Shown: in pieces, positions 35,501 through 46,915 of the stretch
How positions within the stretch are numbered: position 1 is the first letter of the stretch
How the letters are laid out: every line of letters starts with the position of its first letter
Origin: Euryodendron excelsum
Lineage: Eukaryota; Streptophyta; Magnoliopsida; Ericales; Pentaphylacaceae
Assembly (NCBI GenBank): GCA_033060915.1
Contig: CM065385.1
Coordinates: forward strand, 19,418,001-19,482,000
Length of the DNA stretch: 64,000 bases
Direction of reading: 5' to 3'
Program-made: the position numbers and the translations under genes
Notes under the pieces: generated by a model
The model's input: only the letters and a program-made list of their open reading frames with translations
The model's database searches: none
What the model was told of the DNA's origin: nothing

Positions 35501-38500
35501 GTACAATCATTGCTCTAGTGTCACCAAACTTGAAGAATCGCCGAGTCAAATTTGAGATTTTGGAGCAATTACAAATAAAAAATGGCCACTAAACCCATTT
35601 TTTAGTGGAAAAAAACTTGCATGTAATACCATGTCCAACACCCAACATAATATCCAATTTACTCCATTGCTCCAAAATATATCCTTCAACATCACCATTG
35701 ACATCACGTGTCCTTAAAACCTGTAAAACAATTGATTTATTTATTAGATAACTGATATATGCAATCATTAACGGACTTCAAAAATAAAAACTTGTAGTAA
35801 ATCTAATATATACATCACTATGCTGCAGTTGTTATGACAACTCCCACTTTACTGCTGTCTAAATGGATACCTAAATAAATACATATAGGTATAACCTCTT
35901 TGATTTCACAAAGTAAAATCCTTTACCCCGTGGAGAATTTATGACATGCTCATAACCATAATAAATTATAAAAGACTTCTCCTTCAATCCAAGTAAAAAT
36001 TAACACAGAGCCTTTGTCAAATCTTAGACATTATTCATGGTCATTAACAGGGTTCCAACTCTATTCTAAATCCTAAAACCCCAAATCAGAAGGTCAAAAG
36101 GATACATGGAAAGCTAGGGTGGCTTGGCAAGTAAGATACAAATAATCACCACCAAAGCAAAGCTAACATAAATATTTTTCTATTTCACATAACAGAAGTA
36201 ATAATCCAAGAGACCAACCTGCTTCACCAAATGCATGAAAATGTGATGGCATAAAAAGCTAGAAGAAAGTCAAAGGAAAAAAAAAGGGAGGATTTAGCAA
36301 TAAACTTCATGTGACGATTGATGGACCTATTATATCTAGCAATTGCCAGTGACGTTGCCACCTCAGCAGAAAGAACATAGATAGGGCCATGAGCATGCAA
36401 GAACTCATTACCAATCAGATGTCTTGATTTCTCATACTTGGAAAATTTTGAATAGAGAAGAAAAACTCATAAATTATGTACAGATAGTTATATTCCTTTC
36501 ATGAAATCCAAATATGATTGATTCCACAAAAGCTCAAAAATATATATTTAAAAACAAAAAGGGGGAGAAAAGTTGTCCTATATAACCACTTCAGTTTAGC
36601 GTCAGTGATCACAGGCATTTTTTCACGCATATAAACAATTTAGCTTGATATCTTCCTTTAAATAATCTTAAGTGCTTCCTCACTTCTTTTATTGTTCCTT
36701 CTTCTTTTTGATCTTTTGTTTTTAAGCTATGGATCTTTCTTCACTTCTGACAATTAATAGTTCCCTATATCGCAAACAAAGCAAAACATGCTTAAAAACA
36801 CGTGTGCAAAAGTTCAAGGGTTTCTCAAATTTGTAGAGGGTGTGCATCTAAATTGTCATTTTTTGAAAAAAAAAAAATGGCAACAACTGCTGGCAAACAT
36901 ACAAGAAGAGCAAATAAAAGAGCAACAACTTACCAACAAAAAAAGAAAAAGAAAAAAGCACAGCAATAATAACACAAGAAGCGGCCAATAGCCATATGCT
37001 GCAAAACAATAAGGTCTAATTTACATAGACAATTGAGAAAAGGATTCAAAGTAGAACACTTGTTGTACCATATTGCCCAAAAGGCTTGGTCATTGGAATG
37101 AGATTTGCAGATGGTACATATATGGGGGTTTTTTCACTCCAATTTCAATCATAAGCATTAGAACATAGAGTCAAGTGTGAATTATGCTTATCATTTTAAC
37201 AAAGTTCAAGACCATAGCATGATTCCTTTAGTACCTTGCCATGTCAATGTGCGTCATTTCAATTTTACAACAGTTTAATGAAATAAGGGTGAACGTATTA
37301 ATGAAGCAACAGGTTTTTCACCAATTTTGCTATACTAGGCAATGGTTTTGGACAAATACATGGTGCCTATCCAATTTTAGAAAGTTTATCCTTTTCTTAG
37401 CTTGGTAAGAAAGAGTTAAACCTCGCAAAATGTTTTCAAGTGCAAAACTTGTACTAACAATGAACACCCATCCAAGTTTAAATGCAAACAGGTTCAAGAT
37501 AAGAGCAAATTCCATCTTTGAGCCAAGTGTTCACTTGGGCAATGCAAACAAACCTATACACGTGTGTACAAATTTATATTACTGATATGGCTTCAAATAG
37601 AATGACAACAACAGGGGAACCTACAACGTAATTAAATTATAGCCTGATAGCACACATATAGACTGTACACTTTTATTTTAGTTTGATAATATTGCTTATT
37701 TCTCATTTAAATGGATGGATTCCCCAAAACTCACTCCTATTAGCAAATGCATAACAGTTCATAGCCTTCTTTTCCATCACTGGATCCCTATAAAAGAACC
37801 TTAATATTTGATTAAATGCAGTGGAGAATTAATGGATAACTTTTCTTGAGATGGATATGGTTCTGAGAGGTTTGCCGCTCTTCTCCTGCTCTTTTATTCT
37901 TTAAGACATTTTTATGTTAACTGATTAAAAAAGCACAATTTTTATGACCCTTCGCAGAATCATGATTCATGTATAAGGTATTAATTACTATATAAACCAT
38001 TTGTGCATTTGTTTGTGAAAGAGCATTGCTGCAAAGAATCAATTTCCATAACAATTTCAAAAAATCAAGTGGCACTGTACATATGCCAAACTGACTTATA
38101 TAAGGAAATAAATAAATTGTTGAAAAGACTCCATGGCAGCACCAATCTATATATGCATAAACACTAACATAATGACGTATTACATTACATATTATGACAA
38201 AGGATTAAACCCACGAATCACAAAAATGAAATCTCTGCATAAAAATAAATGCAATTGCCATTCTCATTTATAATTTACGTGTATACTGGTATTAATAGGT
38301 AAACCCTAAGGAGGACTTAGAATCAACAATTTCTTAAAAACAATGAAGAAAGGAATAAGAATCCTGATCTGTGAAAGGAAATAAAGTTACTCTCTTTCTT
38401 TACTCCCAATCTGAAAACCATAGCTTTATTAAGAGAACATCAGAAACAAATGAAAGCATTTGAGAAATTTGAAACTTGAACCATGAAAAATCACAAATTT

Positions 38501-38584
38501 CCTTTAAATTTTTGTAGGCAATCAAATAGAGACTACCCAAAACCCAATAAATGAGAACGAAAGCGTGAGAAATGGGAAGGAACC
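35501..38584. other. Unassigned DNA (possibly interior of the truncated CACTA element)
   Basis: AT-rich, no frame over about 70 codons with a known domain. It could be internal sequence of the element starting at 35197, or host intergenic DNA. Confidence 0.45.
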
Positions 38585-38699
38585 TCTCTTGGCCAGCGGT
38601 GTTTCGAATGTAGGGCTTCAAGATCTTGTCGTCGATACTCTGAGTAGCGATTTCAACGCCGGTGGTGGATTTGGATCCAAGGATGATTAGAGTATTTAA
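38585..38699 (-). pseudogene. Rab11/RABA-like small GTPase exon fragment
   Basis: The minus strand encodes LGSKSTTGVEIATQSI...KPYIRNTAGQERF. This aligns with the switch I to switch II part of plant Rab11 (RABA) proteins, where LDSKSTIGVEFATRSI and IWDTAGQERYR are usual. The G3 motif has RNTAGQ in place of WDTAGQ, losing the Asp, and a short gap is visible between the two motifs, so this is not a functional GTPase. The frame runs on past the homology without further Rab similarity. It is best seen as a single captured or relict exon. No other Rab exon is found nearby. Confidence 0.7.
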
Positions 38700-38916
38700 T
38701 TAGAGAGACAATCAGATTAGTTTCCATTCCTGAAGTGGAAAGCGGAGTAAAGGGTGGCAGTATTCACGAGAGGCGAGAAGAGAAATAGCTTCTTTGGTGA
38801 TCCAACAGTTTGCAACCACGAATGATCTCATTGTGGGTTGACTAGGTTGGTGGAGAGATCAATGAAGAAAATGAGCATGGGGGAGGGGAGTAGTGGGACT
38901 GAATCTCCCTGAAAGA
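38700..38916. other. Short spacer between the Rab-like fragment and the Helitron candidate
   Basis: No coding sequence seen. It carries purine-rich GGCGAGAAGAGAAAT and a GGGGAGTAGTGGG string that does not match a CACTA end. Confidence 0.4.
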
Positions 38917-41307
38917 TCTATTCTAATATATAAAGGGAGAACACCAAATTGGTGTCTCCCTCTTCAAAAGAGCTGTGTCACGGTGTGTGACATTTTTTAT
39001 TTTCAAATTATCTTTAACAATTTACTGTTTTACTGCCAAACAAATTACCCTATTCAAAATCTTCAAGGGCAAATCAGGAAGATAACAAGTCAGTGGATAA
39101 CTCCACCTCTACAATTTTGTAACTGCTTCAGTTACATAAATTTTGTGGACTCTACATCAATCGTCCTTAACAACAATCGCTACAAGTTTTGGCATCTTCG
39201 GGATTCACCAATTCTGCGCTGGAACTTTTGCCACAATTTCTACGTACCACAAGTTTGTTTTTCTTGCATTGGTTTCAAGTTTGTTTTCTATAAGCATTCC
39301 GTTGCCTTGGTATTCTTCCCCTCACTGGTAATCTCTTTGCCAAATTTTCAAAGCACTATAGAAGAAGTTGCAAAAAATTTCAAAGCCTTCAATACAGAAA
39401 AGTGACTGCGAAGGTGAGGACTCAACCGCGATATACAACTCGATATATTAGCGATTTGAAAACTTCGGCTTCAACATTCTTGCAATTTGCAAACCTGTAC
39501 ATCAGATTTGGTTTTATGTTCTGTATTGTGAAAAATGAATTTGTTTTTTTATTTTTTTCGAGTTTTACCTAACAAATCAATAGACTAAACTCTCTCTCAC
39601 ATCACTGAAGCTTTCATTGATGTGGGTTGATTCGCATTAATGGTGTATATATTAGTTTACTGATAGTTGATGTGTGATCCCCAAACACACTGTTGGCAAG
39701 TGTAATGGTAACATTATTTTTTTATCATCTATTATAATATACAACCTTTAGGAGATAGGTTTATTGCTTGAAGACATGCCATCTGTAAAACATACCCGTT
39801 ATTTTGGTTTCTCACCAACAGAAAGAAGCATAAAAAAAAGCTATTCATCACAGCCGGAGAGAGTTGTATCGACGCTACCAAGAGATACCCGTTTTGAAGT
39901 TGTATAACGTTGTTGTGTGACTCTTTTTCTCCCTAAATTATCCAAACTAAGTTGGATAATTACTATCTAAAAAGCTTTATCTTCAGGTTTATTTAAAAGG
40001 CCAAAAATGAAAATGCACTCTTCTTCTGCTAACCATAGATAACTACACACATGGTGCAACTGCTTGAGTTTAAATAAATTTTTTTTACTTTTCTTTTAAG
40101 CCTCACATCTACAAAGAGAAAAACAAGATGGAGTCATGGTGATTTCTATTTAGTTTCTATGTTTCGTTTCCGTTTTTAATTTTCGATAAACTCTATTTTA
40201 GAAAACTAGAGTTCTATTTGATTTTACATTGGTTGTTTTTGTACGCATAAGTTCATGTCATTTATCTTCTTTGCCGGCACACTCCATTTCAAAGAGTTTT
40301 TAATTTTTGGTGAACTCCAATTCAGAGAGCCAGAGTTCTCTTTGATTTTACAATGTCGGTGTTTTCAAAGTTGTCCACTTTCTTATCAAGTTTGTTGGAC
40401 TCCCCTCTCTCTTCAAATTCTTTTTGCGCAGTTTTTGCATCTCTCATATGATTTCAAACGACCAGAGACCATTGCTTCAAGGTAAAAAAAATTATTAATT
40501 TGTTTTTTTCCTGATTTCATCAGTTTTTGTTTCACAATTGATTTGATTAGTGTATATACGTTACATATATATACGTTACATAGATATACAAAATGACCCA
40601 ACACAATTTATGTTTTATAGTGTTTAATTAACTTTTGTCATTGTTTAATGGAAAGAAATTTGCCTATGGGCATCATCACAGATGGTGGAGGAGATCATAA
40701 GTAAGCCCCAGCCATCCTCTCATAAACTTCTCTTTCTCTATAAGTGTTTTCTCAATTGGAATCTATTTGATTTCATTCATAAACTCTTCCCTATATCTTT
40801 AGTTAAGTTCTTACTTCTCCTATGTATGTCTTTTGAGTTCTCTTCAATTCGCTGATATTTCTTTTGAAGGACACGTAGACGCAATGAACTCCGTTTAAAA
40901 GACAAATTGCATGCATATGTGTACATATAATTATACCTGTATGTGTATATGCCTATATTTATGCAAAATTATGTTGATTCAACTAATTTGCTTTTGTTGC
41001 TAAAAGATGAGGTTTCTTCTTTCCGGACTCATTTTTTCAAGTTGATTTAGCACCTCAATTTTACTTTGTTTGTTGAGTTTTGTATTTTAGTTTCATGTAC
41101 ATTTTTACTGTATTACACAACTAAAGAAAATGGATTAAAATGAAATTGCAATTTTCAAGTGCCTCCAATTGTTTGGAAGAAATATTTGTTGTTGTTCGAG
41201 TAATTACTATTAGTAGGTTTATTTGGAAAGTAAAATTTGATATATAGTTGAATTTTCTCATAAGATATAGTTAAATGCACACACGGAGTGTGTGCCTCCC
41301 CCTCTAG
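38917..41307 (+). mobile_element. Helitron candidate (non-autonomous, about 2.4 kb)
   Basis: The left end, after an A, reads TCTATTCTAATATATAAA followed by GGGAGA, the TC start and AT-rich run typical of plant Helitrons. The right end has a perfect 8-bp hairpin (GCACACAC GGA GTGTGTGC, 41277-41295), eight bases, then CTAG at 41304-41307: the classic hairpin-CTRR terminus. The base after CTAG is A, not the usual T. No helicase is inside. Short frames at 38893-39405 and 40255-40485 show no domain. Pairing of these two ends as one element is inferred. Confidence 0.6.
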
Positions 41308-41394
41308 ATTTAAATGTACATTTTTATTTTGTGGGTTAATAAAAAAATAAAAAAAATTCGGACACAAGCCAACTCAAATTGAATTCTAAATTTC

Positions 41395-41430
41395 ATATAT
41401 ATATATATATATATAATATATAATAATATA
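41395..41430. repeat. (AT)n microsatellite
   Basis: Alternating AT run with one or two interruptions. The sequence just before it (CAACTCAAATTGAATTCTAAA) recurs at 42605-42630 before another AT-rich stretch. Confidence 0.9.
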
Positions 41431-43611
41431 TAGCATTTGAAAGGTAGCCATGCATGTTGGTGACAATTGTGATGAAACCCACTTAAGATGGTAATGCATA
41501 ATGGTGCTGGTGGAGATGATTTGTCATAGAGGGAGATGGCAGTAGCATGGACATGTTGATGGGTTGATGGGTTTAAATGGTGTTCGAGTGACTTCCATGT
41601 TGCTGCTATAGGGATGGTGCAGGTAGTGAAAGGTTTTGGAGGTGCGAAATCTAAAAGACTTTGAAAATTGATATGGTATCTCTACCTTTCCTTAAACCTT
41701 TCCTTCATACAAGGGTTAAAGGAATAAGAAAAAACAACTTTTCATATAGTATTTGTGGGCTTTCGTGCCTCTCAGCTGGAAGTGGTGTATTTCTTCATGG
41801 TTGGGCATCTTTGTGGGTTGTTTTTGTTGACGGTGATGAGGGAATAGAGGGAGAGAAAGGGCCAGCAAAAAAAGTATTGGTTCGCCTTTGGGTTGCTGTC
41901 AATTCTAGCAATGGGTTACGTTCATAATGGTGTATGCATATATATTGGAATTGGCTAATTGTTTGGATGTTAGCCAAGACGTGGCTATTTTTTGAAGAAC
42001 CAATTTGGGCCATCCGAACATGGGGAAGAAACAAGGCCAGTCATGGCCGTGAGTAAGGGGGAAGAGAGAAAGAGAGAAAAAAAAAAAAAAGGAGGAGAAG
42101 AAATAGAGAGAGAAGGAGTGATGAAATAAATTAGAGACTTGGGCTAAATAAAAAGAGAATTCCAGAGAGAGAGTTGTGTCTCTCAAAGTGGTGTATTTCT
42201 TCATGGCCGTGTGTCTCTATTGTGTATTTTTTTCATGGCTATTTTGGAATAGTACTAAAGTATTATTTCCAGACCACACAAAGACCAAATGGCAAGTCTG
42301 AAGTGCTTGGTCTTATGGGTCTTTGAAAAATTAAAAGTTTACAAAGATATGTGCAGAATTGTTATGAAGTAAATTATTTATATAGGTATATATATACTAT
42401 AAAAATTGTCAAAATCACTAATTATACATAGTTTGATGTTATTTTAAGTCTCTAATAAAGAAAGTTGCGAAACAATTTCAATAGATGTGTATCCGCTGGC
42501 TTTTAATGATCACTATAACTAGCAGCTGGGGCACATGCGATGCGTGTGCAACTCGATCAAAGTATAATATAGATTAGTGAACAATACAAAAAATTAAACA
42601 CAAACCAACTTAAATTGAATTCTAAAATTTACATATATACACATACCATATATTTTACTGACCACTATGTAAGTTATGTGAATATATGAAGGTTAACTAT
42701 TTATTAAGTTTTTCCATGTAATTTTCTACAATGGCTTGGAAAATCAAATATTCATATATATTTTTTTAACATTTTCTTTTTCTTTTTTGTCTCAGTACTA
42801 TTTCAAGTGTCTTGGGTGAACCACTTACAAGGTATGCATTTTCTTATTATTTTGTGTATTCTTCTTACTTTCAAGTGATTTACCATTCAGTTGTCACTTC
42901 AATATTGTGATGACTATTAGAACTTAAAATTTTTTCTTAATTCTCTATATTTTTTAATTTCTAATTGTCTCTCCAATTGAATTTTTTTTGGTTACTTTGT
43001 TTATTACATTTTACTTAGTTATTACATTATTACTTAATTACTCCCATGTGTCAAAAAAAAAAACAAAGATTTTTTAATGAGCAATATTAGTGGAAAATGA
43101 TTCATTAATAGTAACGCCACATGTATAATGCATGTATGAATTTAAGAGGAGGAATAGTGACTTTTCACTTTGAATTTGTTTGCTAGGCAATAAACCAAAT
43201 TTAAATTCTTCTTTTTTTTTTGTATCTTATTTTTTTTGTTGCGTCTTTCTTTCTTCAATCATCCCAAGTTATTGCATTGCTTACGTTCTCCTTTTCTCTA
43301 ATAATCCCAACTAATGTATTAGTTATTGTTCCCGTCCTCCAATTCTGCCCCCAAACACTAATGTGTATCATGAATGGAATAGTGACTTTACAGTCAACTT
43401 ATACATATTCTGTTCACTGCATGAAGATATTTCTGAACTTTGCAAAAACTGGAGCACAACTTCATTTACGGTGAATCTACATGGCTGTTTAGTGCTTTGT
43501 ATCCCTTGGAAGAGAACACAAATATAATGGAACAAGCAAGGGATTCAAATAAGGGAGATTATGTATGTCACCTAGAATCATCAAATGATATGCAAAATAC
43601 GACAAGCAACT
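41431..43611. other. Unassigned AT-rich DNA with a second hairpin terminus candidate
   Basis: No gene seen. At 42529-42550 GGCACATGCGATGCGTGTGC forms a near-perfect hairpin and is followed some 25 bases later by GATTAG|T, which resembles a divergent Helitron end. A duplicated segment (see 41395-41430 and 42605-42660) suggests an insertion boundary. Confidence 0.4.
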
Positions 43612-44950
43612 AGTCATCAGAACGATTACAACAAGTTAGACAACAAAATCGAGAGAGACAACAGCGCCGTCGACAACGTCTTACATTGGAAGCAGTTGCT
43701 CAAAAAAGAGAAGTAAACACACAAATAGATCAATTGGGACTCACAACCAGCACCTTTGAACATGTTTTTCAACCTGAATCATCGACTGCTATGCAAAATA
43801 GAGATAACAATTTGTCAACAGGACGGTCACAACAAGTTAGAGAAGCAAATCGACAAAGGCAGCGACGACATCGACAAAGTCTTTGCTCAGAAGCAATTAC
43901 GCAACGAAGACAACATAATAGACTGTCACAATAATTGCGAATCCAAACCATGACTTCTGACCAAGTTACTCAAAGATTACAAAGGCATCGTCTCACACGG
44001 CAAATGAGAAGGACAGCTAATTCCTCTGAACGAACTATAGCTTGGTCTCCTTCACAAAGTCAACGACAAAGAGCAAGGCGTCGTGATTATGCTAGACAAA
44101 GAGGAGCTTTACTGAATACTGAACAACGAGAAGAACAATTAGCGAGGCGAAGAACAAACTATAGACAACGACGCTTGACAGGTACAAACGCCAATTTTTT
44201 GCATATTAAAACATTAAAGAACAAATGATACCAATTTTCTTATTTGCTTTTAACAAAAACTATATTAGCAGCATCAATGTCTAACTCTTTTTATGGAGTT
44301 CCAACACGAAGTCGATCTACAAACTTTAGGCATAGGCCTAGATCGTCTCCTTATCCTACCTTCTACTACCAAGGTGAGATAACAAGGGTGGAGGTGCTAA
44401 TTGAAGGTACATCTCCAATACAAAGGCCTCATAAAACTACTTTCACTCCAACTATTTAGTTTTGACACAAACTGCATTATCAGGATGAACAACCAACATT
44501 TTCAACGGAGTCCCAAGACAGAGTCGATCAGCATGGCGTCGGCCTAGATCGTTTCCTTTTACGCCCTTCAATGACCAAGGTGGGTCTACAGTAGTGGATG
44601 CATCAAGGGCAGTACCAATTGAAGGTATTATTTCACTAAATTTTTTATAAAACTAATTAATTCTTCATAGCTTTCAAATAACTATCTTCTTTCATCAATA
44701 GTTATATTGTAATAAGTTTTGTGTGTAGTTATATCAACTATTATTTTTGCATTAAGATTTTCATTTATGCTATAACCATTTGTACCTTACACCTGTAGCT
44801 AACCTTTTTCCAGGGGTCACAATAAGTACTCGCCTCACACATGTGAGGCACTCATGTCATTCAGTACCTTTGCCTACCATTCTAGAAGAAGGTACTGCAA
44901 ATGTGATTCGGCATGGTCATGTAATTTCACTTCAAGTCACATTCAAATAT
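43612..44950 (+). pseudogene. Arginine-rich Helitron-type protein N-terminus, multi-exon remnant
   Basis: The frame 43612-44181 is broken only by TAA 43932-43934. It is made of repeated Arg/Gln-rich segments (NRERQQRRRQRLTLEAVAQK, NRQRQRRHRQSLCSEAITQR, RARRRDYARQRGALLNTEQR, RRTNYRQRRLTG). Such segments precede the helicase-like region in plant Helitron RepHel proteins. A donor CAG|GTACAAAC ends this part. Short exon-like modules follow, each with a variant of NGVPRQSRSAWRRPRSFPF and ending in IEG before GGTA: about 44270-44406, 44484-44624 and 44800-44895. No Rep or helicase motif is in the window. The assignment rests on composition and repeat style, so it is tentative. Confidence 0.45.
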
Positions 44951-44997
44951 GCCTACATTACATCCTTGTGCTTTTATCTCTATTAGAGAGTTCATCA

Positions 44998-45361
44998 TGG
45001 CATCTAAAAATGTAGTGGCTGACATGGTTAAAAGAGAAAAGCTATTCGGCAACAACTACGACATTTGGTGTCATAAGATTCAGTTTATTCTCAACGAGCA
45101 GGGTCTATTGGCTCACATTGACCCTCTGATGACTGAGCCCGAATAGGGTTCTACAACTTAGCACCATAGGGACCTGGATCACTACAAAACTTGGCAGGCG
45201 AAAGATCAGGATACGTGCTATTTTATGTTGAGCAGCATGGAGAATGATCTTTTAGTAGAGTTTGAGTCTATCCAGACTTCCTATGAGACATGGGAGGCTT
45301 TAAAGCTAAAGTACGGGGTAACTTCTCTTGCTAAACTGCGCGGGTTGACACTCAAAAAATA
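44998..45361 (+). pseudogene. Ty1/Copia gag fragment
   Basis: MASKNVVADMVKREKLFGNN YDIWCHKIQFIL begins like Copia Gag (LxGxNYxxWxxxI). After a TAG the same frame goes on with WQAKDQDTCYFMLSSMENDL, FESIQTSYETWEALKLKY and TSLAKLRGLTLK, the usual UBN2-type Gag helices. It ends in stops and A-rich sequence shortly before the CACTA insertion at 45465. No zinc knuckle or pol is present on this side or beyond 60239. Confidence 0.8.
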
Positions 45362-45461
45362 AATAAAAAAAAGGTCCAATGAACATCCAACTCCTTGCTA
45401 ACTATGCATGTATTTGATCCCTTCTCAAAAAATTTAAAAAAAAAAAAACAAAAAGGTCCAA

Positions 45462-45464
45462 TGA
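45462..45464. other. Target-site duplication, left copy (TGA)
   Basis: TGA directly before CACTAC; matched by TGA after the right terminus at 60240-60242. Confidence 0.88.
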
Positions 45465-45990
45465 CACTACAAAAAAAGCTAGTATTTGCGACAGCACCAT
45501 GCCGTCGCAAAAGGTGTTTCTGCCGACGCAAAAGGTCATTAGCGTCGGACATGCAACGGCATTTTCGGCGACAAAAATGCTTGCGTCGCAAATACTTTTT
45601 GCAACGGTCATGCGATGGCATGGGGCACTATTTGCGACGACAGCCCCCCGTCGCAAAAACTAGTCGCCTAAGTAAAAGTATTTGCGCCCGCTGATATGCC
45701 GACAATAATAACTTATTAGCGACGGTTTAATGCTGTCGCAAATAGCATCATTTGAAATTAAGGAAAAGTTTTAGCGACAGCAAGCCCCGTTGCAAAAAGT
45801 TGATCATACAACCACATTTGTTACTTTTTACGACGGTTTACCCCGTTGCAATTAAAAGATTCCGCCAGCCTAATTTAGTACTTTTTGTGACGGTTTTGAA
45901 CCGTAACTAATACTTTGTAAAATATGTCGGCAGCCCATTTGAAACCTTTTGCGATAGTTTTGCAACCGTCGCTAATAACTTGTAAAAAAA
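45465..45990. repeat. CACTA left TIR and subterminal repeats
   Basis: After the TIR, GCGACGG/CCGTCGC motifs recur in both orientations (for example TTTGCGACAGCACCATGCCG, AGCGACGGTTTAATGCTGTC, TTTGCGACGACAGCCCCCCG). Such subterminal motifs are TnpA binding sites in En/Spm. This end is the 3' end relative to the transposase genes. Confidence 0.85.
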
Positions 45991-46915
45991 AAAAATCCAC
46001 CCATAATTTATGATTAAATTTGCAGCTTTCTTCTTTAACCTAATAAAATGTACAATTAACATTATACAAATAAAAAAACCATTATACTAATGACAAAATT
46101 CATTCATTCATCCATTCAAATCCAAATATTTATAAATATGTCTAACAAAATAAACTAGCACATATTTTACACATTGTCTCCAAATAAACATTATTTCCCA
46201 TTACAATTCATAAAATATAAAATTATATATGGTGCCTCGCAAAATAATATTACAAATCCATAATCCATAGACAAAAAAGAGTGTTTTAAGTCGATCGCAA
46301 AATTTGCTAATAAATAAACGCCAAATATCGATCTATTCCTTGCGAATAACCTGAAAAGAAAAAAAATATAAATATTAGATAAAATAATGAACATATCAAA
46401 GACAATCGACATTTATCACATAAAATCACTTGACATGAGATATGATAGAACTACATTTTTGGTTTAGGAGTATCAAAAATCCTAAACCAAGTCTAAGTTT
46501 GCATTCAAAACAGAGAAAAATTAGTGAATCTATTGAATTTTCAACTAAAGAAATATAATCAAAGCATGAACTTCAACTGAACATTTTGTTTTTCTTCTTT
46601 TCGACATTCAACTAAATATGAATGAAACTATTGTGTCTATAGATTAAGTGATGAAATTTTACCTCACCTCGATTCATCACAACATGTAACTCAAGAAAAT
46701 CTAATCATTTGAATATCTATTTATCAATCATGATGAGGCAAAGCAGTCTAAATAAGAAAATTGTTTGAAATAATAAAAAGAAGGCTTTAAAAGCACTATA
46801 CAAATTTTCCATGTAATAGGTAACCATAACAAAGCCAAATCTAGTTTTCACTATTTCTTATGGTCCAGCGCATGATCAATAAAAACCAAAGATCGATCTA
46901 TTGTTTTTCTTAAAA
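45991..46915. other. AT-rich interior of the CACTA element, no gene seen
   Basis: No coding frame with a recognisable domain. It separates the left subterminal repeats from the satellite array. Confidence 0.55.

Noticed and set aside
38884..38895. GGAGTAGTGGGA as the missing right end of the 35197 CACTA element
   Set aside because: It lacks the TTTTCTTGTAGTG terminus and the flank GGA does not match AAG.
42529..42577. Hairpin GGCACATGCGATGCGTGTGC followed by GATTAGT as a second Helitron end
   Set aside because: The spacing from hairpin to end is too long and the end is TTAG instead of CTRR; kept only as a note in the features.
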